Position numbers and translations under genes: made by a program
Notes under the pieces: model-generated
Database searches by the model: none
Seen by the model: only the letters and a program-made list of their open reading frames with translations
What the model was told of the DNA's origin: nothing
Part shown: in pieces, positions 11,454-21,593 of the stretch
Position numbering within the stretch: position 1 is the stretch's first letter
How the letters are laid out: every line of letters starts with the position of its first letter
DNA from: Adenophora triphylla var. japonica
Lineage: Eukaryota; Streptophyta; Magnoliopsida; Asterales; Campanulaceae
Assembly (NCBI GenBank): GCA_022495995.1
Contig: JAFEMH010003642.1
Coordinates: 1-64,000 of the forward strand
Length of the DNA: 64,000 bases
Direction: 5' to 3'

Positions 11454-13144
11454 ATGCCGGGAGTAGATTCCGAGCCTGGAGATCAGGACACGGAGCCATT
11501 TGTAGAAGTGGATCAACCGGACGATACGGCCGATACAACCCGAACTGCTCGGCTCCGGTGCTGTGAAGAAAGTGTACAAGAGCATTTGACCAGGAAGAAG
11601 GCATTGAGGTGGCTTGGAATCAAGTGAAATTACGACATTTTCGAGAAGATCATGCCATGATTGAGCGGCTTTACTCGGAGGTCCGGCTACTGACGACTGC
11701 TGAAGAACAAAAACATAATCCATTTGTATCGGGAATGGCGGAACGAGGATCGGAACACGTTGAATTTCATAACGGGAAGCTTGTACGTCGGGGAATTTGA
11801 GAGATTACCGGAAAAAGCATAAGCAGGTTTCAATGAAGGCGGTGAAGAAATGGTCCAAACAGATCCTCAAGGGCTTGGATTATCTGCATACGCACTTTTG
11901 AGCCTTGTGTCATTCACAGGGATCTCAATTGTAGCAATGTTTTCATCAATGGCAATATTGGTCAGGTATATTTTCTATCTAATTAATTCTTAATCAACTT
12001 GCTTAGTTTTGACTATTTCCGTTTTTGTTTTTATAGGAAAAATAGCCGAAATGCAATATAATATAAGTTACGACATCATGCAACGTACTGGTTAAATTTG
12101 TTTTAAATAATGCGATTTTCGTTTGAATAAGTCGGCGTACTTTTCAAAATACGTTGCGTTATTTGAAACGCAGTGCGTTATTTAAAGCAAATTTGATAAA
12201 TATGTTGCATTAAGTGAGCGCTTTGTGATGCATTTTAAATTAATTGCACCAAAAACACTAAATTGCGTTGCATATTTTGGTCATTCACCCGTTTTCATGA
12301 ATATGCTTATCTGTTTCCTAAAATTGTAAAAGTGAATTTGTAAACTTTGATACAGAGAATCAGAAATGGAAATGATATAACTGGCGATTATTCAGTATCC
12401 TCAAATCCTTTTTGAAAAGTTAATGCAAGACTGATCCTAAATCACTAATTTACATAAATTTTAATGGATTTGAGACGAGGTTATAGCTATTTTATTAAGG
12501 GAATTCGACTCGAAAGTTGCTTTTGGAGCAAATCAGCTTCCATGAAGTTTCTCGTTAAATCGAAAATGACACAGAAAGTTAGCATGCGATGTATATATCT
12601 TTAATACTGCATGCAATATTATTATATTCATTCGTATGTGAATATAATCTTTATCCCCATAATACGGCATGGTGAAGGAACTTACCGCGACGTTATGATA
12701 CTTTTAGAAACTCAGGTCTTTCTCCCTCTTGTAAACAGGTGAAAATAGGTGATTTGGGGTTGGCAGCGATAGTAGGTAAGAACCATTCTGCACATTCCAA
12801 TACTTGGGACGCCGGAATTCATGGCTCCCGAGCTCTACAATGACGGATTATACGGAAATTGATCGATATTTATTCATTTAGGATGTGCGTACTCGAGATG
12901 GTGACTATGGAGTTACCATATAGCGAGTGTGACAATGTTGCAAAGATATATCGAAAGGTGACATCAGGAGTGAGTGGCCTCAGGCCATGAACAAGGTGAG
13001 GGATCCGGAGGTGAAGGCTTTTATTGAGAAGTGCCTTGCTCAGCCTAGGGTTAGACCTTCTGCTGCAGATCTTCTAATGGACCCGTTTTTGACGGAATTT
13101 GTGATTTTGATGATGACGATCAATGTAATGAGTTTAGGGGTTGA
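11454..13144 (+). CDS. WNK: WNK-family (with-no-lysine) protein kinase, frame broken by small indels
   Basis: A serine/threonine kinase of the plant WNK family, probably cytosolic and in ion-homeostasis or stress/flowering signalling as known for the family. Exon 1 spans about 11454-11965 and exon 2 12739-13144, with a GT-AG intron between. Read with frame switches, family landmarks appear in order: an acidic N-terminus, the glycine-rich [17 protein letters not shown] (no lysine at the usual ATP-binding place, the WNK hallmark), YRKKHKQ, a catalytic loop [47 protein letters not shown] and a short acidic tail. Predicted length is near 300 residues, the size of the short WNKs. The start is the ATG before PGVDSEPGD. 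About one short indel per 60-100 bp breaks the frame while the residues stay family-like, so sequencing error is as likely as pseudogenisation. It has its own upstream region and is the only resident gene recognised here. Confidence 0.85.
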
Positions 13145-13628
13145 ATAGGGATGAAATTGTAAATAGATTTAATTTAATTATTGATGGGCTGGTGGTATTT
13201 TTTGATTTTGTTTTTGTGTGTTTAGGAATGGTTATGCTTGGGGTTTGTGAATTTTGTTTTTGTGTGTTTAGGAAGGGTTATGCTTGGGGTTTGTGAAGAC
13301 GCAAATTCAAGATTTTGAAATGGCGTGAGCTTGATATTTGATATTTAAAGACTAGATCCGCCCGTAGGTTTGTGGTAGGATATGGTGAGGGTGAGTTATA
13401 ATGTGTATTTTGGAGTGTTTTCTGGAGATGGATTGATTGAAGAAGACGTGGGATTTGTAGGTACAGTAATTGTGGGGTTACCATTTGTAAATATAATTTT
13501 AGTGAAAGATTGATTTTTTTATTTTTTTTTTTTTTTATAAAGGTTATATACATTCCATCCCCAAAAAATAGTTGCAGTTTGTTTTGGGACAATTGTAGAT
13601 TAGTTATAGTTTTACAAGTTTTTTTTAA
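13145..13628 (+). other. 3' flank of the WNK gene
   Basis: This presumably contains the 3' UTR. It includes a 46 bp tandem duplication (13206-13297) and T-rich stretches near 13510-13530. No poly(A) signal was singled out and no further gene was seen; the minus-strand frame at 13278-13592 is a low-complexity shadow. Confidence 0.5.
13206..13297 (+). repeat. 46 bp tandem duplication in the WNK 3' flank
   Basis: Two adjacent copies of a unit beginning TTTTGTTTTTGTGTGTTTAG and ending GGGGTTTGTGAA (13206-13251 and 13252-13297) differ at about one base. It looks like a recent local duplication. Confidence 0.85.
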
Positions 13629-14712
13629 TGGGTAATTGGCAAATTAGAGTATAAAGTTTGGGGATCGTTTTTATAAACGAGCCTAATATTTCAAAACTCG
13701 CAAATAAAAATCTAAAGATAACAAGTTTTAGTAATTAATGATTTTTTGATTAAACAGTTAGAAATATCCATTAAATCAGACCCCTATTAGCTAAAAATTA
13801 GTTATTTCAGACCTTATTTAACTCTAAACCCTTATTTAACAGAAATTCCTAACGATTCTGTAAAAAAATATTATTTGTTAATACTTGTTATCTTTATACT
13901 CTTTTTTGCAAGTTCTAAAACATTGGATCCCTTTCTACAAATGATCCCCCAAACTTTAGATCCTTATTTGCAAGGTTTTAAAAATTGCTAGGCGGCGCCT
14001 AGGCGGCGAGGCCGGGCCTAGCGCCTAGAGCGCCTAGGCGGGGCCGCGAATTTACACACATTTTTATATATATTCCATAGTTTCTGTCCATAGTGTCAAA
14101 TTCAAGAGGATAAATGTATAAATCTTGAACAACTCAACTATGGGTCAGGGTATTTCGGTCATTGAACCATAACATTAGAAGACGGCGTCATTTCTCAAAA
14201 CCCTAACATAAAGTATATAAAGTCTGGAAAAAATCCTTCTGAAAAGAAACCCTAAAACTGCAAAATTACGAAAATGTCCAAAACAATGAAAAAACGGATA
14301 AAAACTTCAGAAGGTCTTTTGAGGCCCTTAGAAGCGTTTTTTGGCCTATTTATGGGCCGCTCAGGGGGCATAGCCCGATGACTTTTGTTCCTCTCGAAAA
14401 GACGGTCGTTTTGATATGCTGTGCGTCCCGTAACTCCTCCGGAATCAAAAGTTACACCCGTTATGGTCGAACGCATCTAAAAACTCGAACGCCAACTCTT
14501 CGACCGCCTAGACCTCCCAATCCCGCCTAGGCCCCGCCTAGTCCCGCCTAATCCCGCCCAGCCCGCCCAGCCGCCTAGACCGCCTAGCCCCGCCTAGCCC
14601 GCCTAGCGCCTAATTGCCCCGCCTAGCCTAAAGTCGCGGCGCCCGGCCGCCGCCTAGCGCCTAGGCGGCCGCCTAGGCCGATTTTTAGAACACTGCTTAT
14701 TTGCAATTTATC
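13629..14712. mobile_element. Foldback MITE E, interrupted by a GC-rich hAT MITE
   Basis: Arms at about 13635-13735 and 13880-13970 are inverted complements: the left contains ATAAAGTTTGGGGATC and AAAGATAACAAGT, the right ACTTGTTATCTTT and GATCCCCCAAACTTTA. The right end appears to continue after the inserted element (14696 onward, TTTGCAATTTATC, complementary to the left GGCAAATTAG area). No coding capacity. The outer ends and TSD are uncertain, so the class is not assigned. Confidence 0.5.
13971..14695. mobile_element. GC-rich hAT-like MITE D1 (TAGGCG family)
   Basis: Termini are CAAGGTTTTAAAAATTGCTA on the left and, inverted, CAGTGTTCTAAAAATCGGCC on the right, each followed inward by dense CGCCTAG/CTAGGCG repeats. 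An 8 bp duplication CTTATTTG flanks it (13963-13970 and 14696-14703). An 8 bp TSD and CA-starting ends fit hAT. The middle is AT-richer, without a transposase. A second, shorter member with the same ends is at 49997-50152. Confidence 0.8.
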
Positions 14713-15185
14713 ATTTTTAATTGGTTATTCGGTTTGTAAATATTCTAACGGTTTCGTAAAAAAAAAAAAAAAAAACCATCAAATTTTATTCCATTTTCTT
14801 GTTTAACTTTTTTTTTTTTCAAACATGTTAATCGTAACTTAAGCACCACCTCCATAATTTACGTTTCCTCTAATGAAAGAGGTGTAGTTAGTTAGGAACT
14901 CGCACCTGTCATGTTCTTTAAACACCCACTATCAAAGCACTAAAAGTTGGATATATTGCTTTTCAGAGATGTGAATACAACATGACATACTTAATTTCTT
15001 TCTCTAGACCAACATGAACTTGCCAAATTTCTAATGATATGAGGAAAGATGTGGCTACATCTGAGGGTCTACATTCAATCCCTCAAAATCACGACATATT
15101 TTGACTTTGTTAAATGAAAATGCCTTATAGGGCAAAAAGTGAAAAAGAAATGAATATATAAAATCCTTTCCCCTTAGGTCTCACT
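14713..15185. other. Unassigned DNA between small elements
   Basis: An A-rich run near 14758-14775 and a T-rich run near 14808 are present. Near 14900-14945 the minus strand could encode a short fragment resembling a copia protease (DSGC and MTG words), too short and degraded to call. Nothing else was recognised. Confidence 0.4.
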
Positions 15186-15426
15186 AGGGGCGGATACAGG
15201 CACATCCAAAGGGGTGGCTGTGAAACCCCTAAAATTAATGTTGACATATAAAAAAAAAAAAAAAAAAAAAGCTACTAAGTGCATCCCACTTATCAGCTCA
15301 GTCCAATCCCTTGACAAGAAAGGAAGAATCAAAATAGATAGGTATGTAACAAACAATTATTTTTTTGAAGTTTTTTGGTAATGTAATTTGTGAATCCCCT
15401 TCATTTTGACCATGGGTCCGCCCCCG
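15186..15426. mobile_element. Short MITE with GGGGCGGA ends and 9 bp TSD
   Basis: The left end is AGGGGCGGATACAGG and the right end GGGTCCGCCCCCG, an inverted match around GGGGCGGA. GGTCTCACT is present directly on both sides (15177-15185 and 15427-15435). Nine-base duplications are usual for Mutator-like elements. It contains an A run near 15250 and no gene. The Mutator assignment is inference. Confidence 0.65.
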
Positions 15427-15603
15427 GGTCTCACTCTATATTTTTCAAAAATCTTTTCTTTTAGAGTTATGATTTAAAGGCCTCTCCGCACTCTTTACCA
15501 AAATTGTGTTTCTTATAGCCCAAACCACTTTTAAAATTGTTACCCAATGCTTAAAACCTAATCGAGCTTAGCCATCCTAGAATTTAGTTTAGACAAAGTG
15601 TCA

Positions 15604-16075
15604 TTGTTACTTTAAAGAATAAGTTTTAGTGGAAATCTATTTTTTTATAAGTTATAAAAAGCTCACTTTCATTCTTAAAAATATCAAGTTTAGACCTTAA
15701 AACATTGAGTTTAGACCTTAAAATACCTAGAAAATAAAATAGTGAGTTTAGGTATTAAAACAATGAGTTTAAGCTAAAAAATAAAATAGCGAGTTTAGAC
15801 CTTAAAAAAGTGAGTTTAGGCTTTAAAACACCAAGTCGATATATTTAAAAATATGATTTTTTATACTTATAGATAGAGAAACAGGTTTCTCCAAAAATTT
15901 TCTGTATTTTAAAATTCATTTTAACTTGCTCAAACTCAATTATTTCCCTTTTTGTAAGCAAAACTTTATATTTGGCTATGAAATCCTTTTGATTTGATTG
16001 TAACTTTTAATGAAAACTCTCTTAATTTTAGATTTAGACCATCATTTTCTTGACAAAGTTTCTCATTAATATTTT
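15604..16075 (+). repeat. Left copy of 472 bp direct repeat X
   Basis: Starts TTGTTACTTTAAAGAATAAG and ends CTCATTAATATTTT. It matches 20516-20987 base for base except one C/T difference at the seventh position. The left copy is preceded by A at 15603 and followed directly by the truncated Helitron. The sequence is AT-rich, holds short GAGTTTAG[G/A]CCTTAAAA repeats, and has no gene. Confidence 0.92.
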
Positions 16076-16080
16076 TTCAG

Positions 16081-17652
16081 CTGTTGATAGGGGAGATGGT
16101 GGTGTATTTTTCTTATATGGTTATGGAGGTACCGGTAAAACATTCTTATGGAGGACTTTGTGTTCTGCCTTAAGAAGCAGGGGGAAATTGTTCTTCCAGT
16201 AGCTTCCAGTGGAATTGCTTCTTTGCTACTTCGTAAGGGTAGGACTGCACATTCAAGGTTTGGCATCCCTATACAGGTCGATGAGAGTTCTACTTGCGAT
16301 AAATTAAGGCACAGTACGGATGAGACGGGACTTCTACAAAAAACAAAGCTAATTATTTGGGATGAAGCTCCAATGGCGCATAGACATTGTTTTGAGGCCG
16401 TCGATCGTAGCTTTATACGGGATGTCTTACGTTCAACAAATGGCGGATGCTCGAAAAGCCGTTTGGTGGTGTGGTTGTTGTACTTGGAGGTGACTTTAGG
16501 CGGATTCTACCGATTGTTCCTAAAGGTAACGGGGCATGATATTGTTCATGCCTTAATTTGTTCGTCTTATCTTTGGAGTTATTATGAGGTACTAAGGTTG
16601 ACTCAAAACATGAGATTGCAGGTAATCATTATTTATTCATTATTAATGTGGTTACGTGTTCTTGAGTCGTTATAATTAATTAAATTGCATCAAACTTAAT
16701 GTAGGTTGGTTCTTGATCGGGCCGAGGAGATAAGAGACTTTGCTCAATGGATATTATCGATTGGAGACGGTGTTGCTGGGGAAGATAATGACGGAGAGGT
16801 TGATATTAGTTTGACCCAGGAAATATTGGTTCGAGATTCTTCAAATCCTATTCCAAAAATCGTTGAATGCATATATCCTGACTTATTACGAAACAAGGAT
16901 GTCGAAGGATTTTTCCATAGTCGAGCTGTCCTTGCTCCAACTAACGATACGGTGTATAGTATTAATGATTATGTTATGTCACTATTTCCTGGAGAGGAGA
17001 AGATATACTTGAGTTCTGATGCGATATGTGTAGAAGAGGAGGATGACACGGGGAATGAAGATGTTTTCTCACCGTAATTTTTAAATATGATCAAATGTTC
17101 AGATTGCCGAACCATATTCTTAAGGCGAAGGTTGAATGTATAGTTATGCTCTTGAGAAATCTCAACCAGGCCTTAGAATTATGCAATGGCACCAGATTAA
17201 TTGTTACGCGATTAGGTAATCATTACTAAATATAAATTCTAAATTGTGTAAAATGTAAAACTAATTTCTTCAACATGTATAGGTAAGCACGTTGTTGTAG
17301 GGAAGATGCTTTCGGGAAGAATGCGGGAATGGAAGTGACAATACCTAGAATGGTAATGTCTCCTTCGGATTTGTCCAAATTTCCGGTGAGATTCAAGCGA
17401 AGACAATTTCCACTTTCCGTGTCTTTTGCTATGACAATAAATAAGAGCCGGGGGCAATCACTCTCTCATGTTGGTTTATATCTTCCAACACCGGTTTTCG
17501 GGCCATGGCAGTTGTATGTTGCATTATCTAGAGTTACTAGCAAAAATGGTCTTAAAGTTATTATATGTGATTCGGACGATGCATCGGACGACAAGACGCC
17601 GAATGTGGTGTATAAGGAAATATTTGACAGTCATGATTTTCGGTATTCGTAG
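16081..17652 (+). pseudogene. Helitron PIF1-like helicase, C-terminal remnant
   Basis: The C-terminal DNA helicase part of a Helitron RepHel protein, which unwinds DNA during rolling-circle transposition. Visible in order: Walker A GYGGTGKT (about 16123-16146), LPVASSGIASLLL, AHSRFGIPIQVDE, Walker B IIWDEAPMAHRH (about 16350-16390), LRLTQNMRLQ, then FAQWILSIGDG, VLAPTNDTVYSIND, and near the end RRQFPLSVSFAMTINKS followed by LYVALSRVTSKNGLKV. GT-AG introns interrupt it at about 16622-16703 and 17215-17282. Frame changes occur near 16145, 16450-16520 and 17080-17100. The N-terminal Rep endonuclease is missing, so it cannot be autonomous. Full RepHel proteins are well over 1000 residues; roughly 450 remain here. 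Confidence 0.88.
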
Positions 17653-18484
17653 TATTTTCAAAAACACTTTTATTGTATTTTGTCTTAGTTTTTCTTTTTA
17701 TTTTTTGCTATTTTTAAATTTTATTGGGATGCGAGAGAATATTTGACACTTAGACACACACGTTTAAGTACACTCTTTTGTACTCATCTCTCTCATATTC
17801 AACAATATAACTAAATTTTGGATATAGGGACCAATACTGGTTTCTTTTGGAGAACCATATCTACGAATCATGGCAAAGGGCACATCGACACACAACTTCT
17901 CCAACAACATGCCGTTCCTCTACACCAAATCTGTTTGATCTGCATGGATTGCGAGAAAATCTTAGAGAAAATAAACTTCGGGAACCTTTTCATGAGAACT
18001 GTATAAAGCTTACCTCTCGAAGAAAACCTCCATTGCTTGAAAGAGTTTTACTTTGTTTAACCTAGCCTCCATTGCTTGAAAGAGTTTTATTTTGTTCAAC
18101 ATTCCGAGTTTAATCATTTATGCTGTTAAAGTAGCATGAATGTGTCACTTAGCTTGCTTACTTTGTGTGACGTATAACGGTAAAACTGAGCGAGAATATT
18201 GGAATGGATATTAAATTAAATTTTACGAGATTCAAGCATCATTTTGTGAATTATTTTTCCTGCATATTGTTTTTGTTAGCAGCTATGGATCTTAAATCAA
18301 GTCCTTAAAATTTTTGCTCGGATTTTGGATTATTACCATGTTAAGATATGAAGTTCAAAATAAGAGTTTGTATTTTCCTTTTATATCTCTTTTCTCAAAA
18401 AACAACAGTAAAAATGAGAACAGAGATGGAAGGAGAAACTTACATCGAGCAAGGACTAACAAAGCATTAACTAATGACATGGAT
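17653..18484 (+). other. Helitron interior between helicase and captured fragments
   Basis: T-rich sequence follows the helicase stop. A stretch at 17818-18065 is open in two plus-strand frames with no recognised domain and may be another captured fragment. A short duplicate, CCTCCATTGCTTGAAAGAGTTTTA, occurs at about 18028 and 18067. Nothing else was recognised. Confidence 0.4.
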
Positions 18485-19010
18485 GGCTTCTTTTAACGGT
18501 GATGCGAAGTTGCACCCGGTGGAACTCCCCCATCTTCTATAAGTGTTGAAGCAATAAACACAGTGTGCCCAAACTTCTTCTCAAACTTGATGCGGGGCAT
18601 CATGGTTGACTTTTCACTATCTATTCCTGGTCATCAAGATTCAAGTTAGCACGCACTAAAGGGGATATGGGACTGACAACAAGTAAGAGAATACTAAAAG
18701 AACATTTGAAATGCAATGAAATTATTACTTCTGAGCATTTCTTACCTTCAATTCCTTCCTCAATATTTTCAAGCGCGTGAACACGTGTGGAAAGCTCCTT
18801 GTTCTTAGTCTTCTTCTTTTTGTCCTTGGAAGTCTTAAATTTTTGTTCTTACGAGATCCAAAACAACAAAGAACACCATTTAGGTAAGCAATTGCAAGTC
18901 TTGCACAGTGCCTTCTTCTTAACTGGAGTGTCGTATCCATATAGTGCTTGCCTTCTGAAGACACATCCAGTTCCAACATAAATAGGTCCTTGGATTCCAT
19001 CCAGTCATTT
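18485..19010 (-). pseudogene. CesA: Captured cellulose synthase (CesA) gene fragment with intron
   Basis: Read on the minus strand, an exon at about 19010-18747 carries words of a plant CesA between the catalytic motifs: [20 protein letters not shown], then a Cys/Lys-rich class-specific region ([25 protein letters not shown]) and ENIEEGIEG. A GTAAGA donor follows, and a second exon from about 18633 gives SEKSTMMPRIKFEKKFG, VFIASTLIEDGGVPPGATS and a trace of KEAIHVIS. CesA makes cellulose at the plasma membrane; this piece covers only about 150 of roughly 1000 residues and cannot work. Frame slips break it. The retained intron shows capture from genomic DNA, as is usual for Helitrons. It lies antisense to the helicase. 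Confidence 0.85.
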
Positions 19011-19364
19011 CATATTTATCTATTTTCAGTTAAAATAGGACTTGGTTAATAAAAACCGAAGCTCCTCAAACATCAGGATTATAATGCATACTAAAAAAAC
19101 AACAAAGGAGTTTGCGCGTACATCAAAAAAGACAACATTGCGATTTGAGTATCTGTCGTGACGATCTATTCCATCAAAGCAAAGCAATAACATTGCGATT
19201 TGAGTATCTGTCGTGACTATCTCAAATAAATTAGCCTTTCAAATTTCAATCAACAGACCAAACTTCAAACTTCAAATCAACGAAGAACACATAATCTGAT
19301 CCATTGATAATAACAGAGAAATGAAATCGAAATTGTGAAAGCAAAGTGAAATTACTGTACTTAC

Positions 19365-19406
19365 CTTCTTTAGCGAAGCCTTCTCCACTAGCTTCTTCAC
19401 GAACAT
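19365..19406 (-). pseudogene. Possible captured first exon of a tomosyn/Lgl-like WD40 gene
   Basis: Minus strand ATG followed by 13 codons (MFVKKLVEKASLKK) and a GTAAGT splice donor. The N-terminal word resembles the start of plant tomosyn/lethal-giant-larvae-like WD40 proteins, which bind SNAREs. Pyrimidine/purine-rich sequence resembling a 5' leader lies upstream (19410-19620). The match is short and from memory, so it is tentative. Confidence 0.4.
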
Positions 19407-19823
19407 TTTCACCGATTAATCGAAATCAAAAAGGCAGCCGTCCTCGATTGTCGTGCAGCGATCTCAAAATTTGAACTCTGTGTGTTAGCGGCGGAACGGG
19501 GGCTTGGCCGGAGATGGAGACGTCGAGGGTTGGCGTGAGGAATCCATGGATTCCGTCTAGAGAGAGAGAGTCTAGAGAGAGAGAGTGTGTGGCCTTTAGA
19601 GAGGGAGTTAGAGAGGGAGAAGTAGACTATACTAAGTCACTTTTCCAGTTGTAGTTAACGGGTTTTTTTTTTTTTGATTTTTGTAGTTAACTTTAAAATA
19701 TGCCTTTTGACAAGAAAATCGTTATTATTCACCAAAATAAATTTTCAATCTGGACATGTTAATAGTAATTTTTTAATATATTATATTTTTTTATTAAAAA
19801 ATGTATCTTATTATTAATACTTA

Positions 19824-20054
19824 CTCCCTCCGTCCCGTCTCACTAGATACTAAGGAGGTGGGCACGATAACTAAGAAAAAGCAAGAGAGAAAAAATATTG
19901 TGAGTATAAAAGGTAAAGTAGGAGAGAGAGTGAGTGGGAATAATAGTGATTTGATTGATGTTGTGAGAGTAAAAACTTACCATTTTGGACAGTATCAAGT
20001 GAGGTGGGACGGCCCGAAATGGAAATTAGTATCAAGTGAGGTGGGACGGAGGGA
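19824..20054. mobile_element. Stowaway-type MITE inside the Helitron
   Basis: Ends CTCCCTCCGTCCC and GGGACGGAGGGAG are inverted copies, flanked by TA on both sides. About 230 bp. The inner part near the right end repeats AGTATCAAGTGAGGTGGGACG twice. The plus-strand frame over it (19801-20064) has no known domain and is not a gene. Confidence 0.92.
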
Positions 20055-20485
20055 GTATTTATGAAAGAGAAAAAAAAAGTGTTCAGAACGAAAGGAGTAT
20101 TTTTAGAAGGGTAAATATGCCATTGTAATATTTTGTTACGCTTAAATTAGCGTTTTGATTTGATACACCATACACATTTTAAAAGAAAATGTTCCGTTTC
20201 AAAAGCTCCTTTTATAAACTGTTTCGTCTTAAAAATCTCCTTTTTATAAACTGTGTATCAGATGGGGCCTTCATGGGAACGCAGTATTTCACGTTATACG
20301 GACTTCGGACGTGATCGCAATTCCTTTCCCCAAACATTCTTTCGCGTCGACTTTTGGGTTGAACGTTCATTTACTCACTTTCACCGCAATCCCAAACGTG
20401 GCTTTATTCTACTCTCATCAATAATTAGCAAATAATCAAAACATATTTTGTAAGCCATTTAACTTGGTTCAAGCAATTCCATATC

Positions 20486-20516
20486 CCCGTCGGGTACCGA
20501 CGGGTTGGTGACTAGT
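20486..20516 (+). other. Helitron 3' terminus: hairpin plus CTAG|T
   Basis: CCCGTCGG and CCGACGGG form an 8 bp stem with a GTA loop (20486-20504). Seven bases later comes CTAG (20512-20515), followed by T. A GC-rich hairpin just upstream of CTRR with insertion before T is the diagnostic Helitron 3' end. Confidence 0.92.
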
Positions 20517-20987
20517 TGTTATTTTAAAGAATAAGTTTTAGTGGAAATCTATTTTTTTATAAGTTATAAAAAGCTCACTTTCATTCTTAAAAATATCAAG
20601 TTTAGACCTTAAAACATTGAGTTTAGACCTTAAAATACCTAGAAAATAAAATAGTGAGTTTAGGTATTAAAACAATGAGTTTAAGCTAAAAAATAAAATA
20701 GCGAGTTTAGACCTTAAAAAAGTGAGTTTAGGCTTTAAAACACCAAGTCGATATATTTAAAAATATGATTTTTTATACTTATAGATAGAGAAACAGGTTT
20801 CTCCAAAAATTTTCTGTATTTTAAAATTCATTTTAACTTGCTCAAACTCAATTATTTCCCTTTTTGTAAGCAAAACTTTATATTTGGCTATGAAATCCTT
20901 TTGATTTGATTGTAACTTTTAATGAAAACTCTCTTAATTTTAGATTTAGACCATCATTTTCTTGACAAAGTTTCTCATTAATATTTT
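20516..20987 (+). repeat. Right copy of 472 bp direct repeat X
   Basis: Starts at the T directly after the Helitron CTAG and runs to ATTAATATTTT, then continues into unrelated AT-rich sequence beginning CGCCTTTTAAATTATT. Nearly identical to 15604-16075. Confidence 0.92.
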
Positions 20988-21593
20988 CGCCTTTTAAATT
21001 ATTTTAAACTATAACCACTTTTAAATTATTTTAGTTCACCTTTTAATATATTAATTTACACTTAAAACTTTTAGTAATTGTGTTGTTTCAATTGCAATGA
21101 TTTTCCTGTTTTACTCTTAAAAAATGGTGCGCATGCATTGTATATGTCAATTTAACTGAAAAAATGAATGTTGTTAGCCCTATTTACCTTAAACGAGCAT
21201 CCAAAACAGATGAGTTAATATGGTTACAACGATACAACGAAAACTAGTTTAGATATGAAAACCAAACAAGCTATATAGTTGGGTACTATATTTGCAATTT
21301 TTTCCTATTTTCAATAACATCATTTTCTCAATTGTTTTGAGCCAATCAACATAAATCTCTTTATAGTTCTCAAGTAATTTGTCAAAAGATCCTTTACTTC
21401 CATCCTCTTCTTACGTATTCTACAATTTTATTTTTTAAGGATTTCCTTATATAGACTTGGTCGGATTCTTCATAAAAATTGATTTTTTTTATAATGCACC
21501 GATGACTAAAAAGTATGCCAAAATCTAGGGAGAAACGCGCTCCATAAGTTATGGAGAAACGGGTCCCGACTTGTCGCGCGACAATGAACTGGA
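20988..21593. other. AT-rich intergenic DNA
   Basis: No gene, terminal repeat or coding frame was recognised. It contains a partial repetition of ACTTTTAAATTATTTTA near 21000. Confidence 0.5.

Larger units (their letters stand above)
16076..20515 (+). mobile_element. 5'-truncated Helitron with captured gene fragments
   Basis: Begins at a splice-acceptor-like TTCAG immediately before the helicase domain and ends with a GC-rich hairpin followed by CTAG, the standard Helitron 3' terminus, joined to T. The Rep/HUH part and the 5' TC end are absent. Cargo: C-terminal PIF1-type helicase (16081-17652), a minus-strand cellulose synthase fragment with intron (about 18485-19010), a possible tomosyn-like first exon (19365-19406) and a Stowaway MITE (19824-20054). 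It is bracketed by the two copies of repeat X, so the junctions are sharp on both sides. Confidence 0.85.

Noticed and set aside
14880..14945. Possible minus-strand copia protease fragment (DSGC, MTG)
   Set aside because: Too short and degraded; flanking sequence shows no further copia domain, so it was not called.
16076..16080. Treating repeat X as LTRs of an element enclosing the helicase
   Set aside because: X lacks TG...CA ends, PBS and PPT, and the right copy starts exactly at a Helitron 3' end; a target duplication explains it better.
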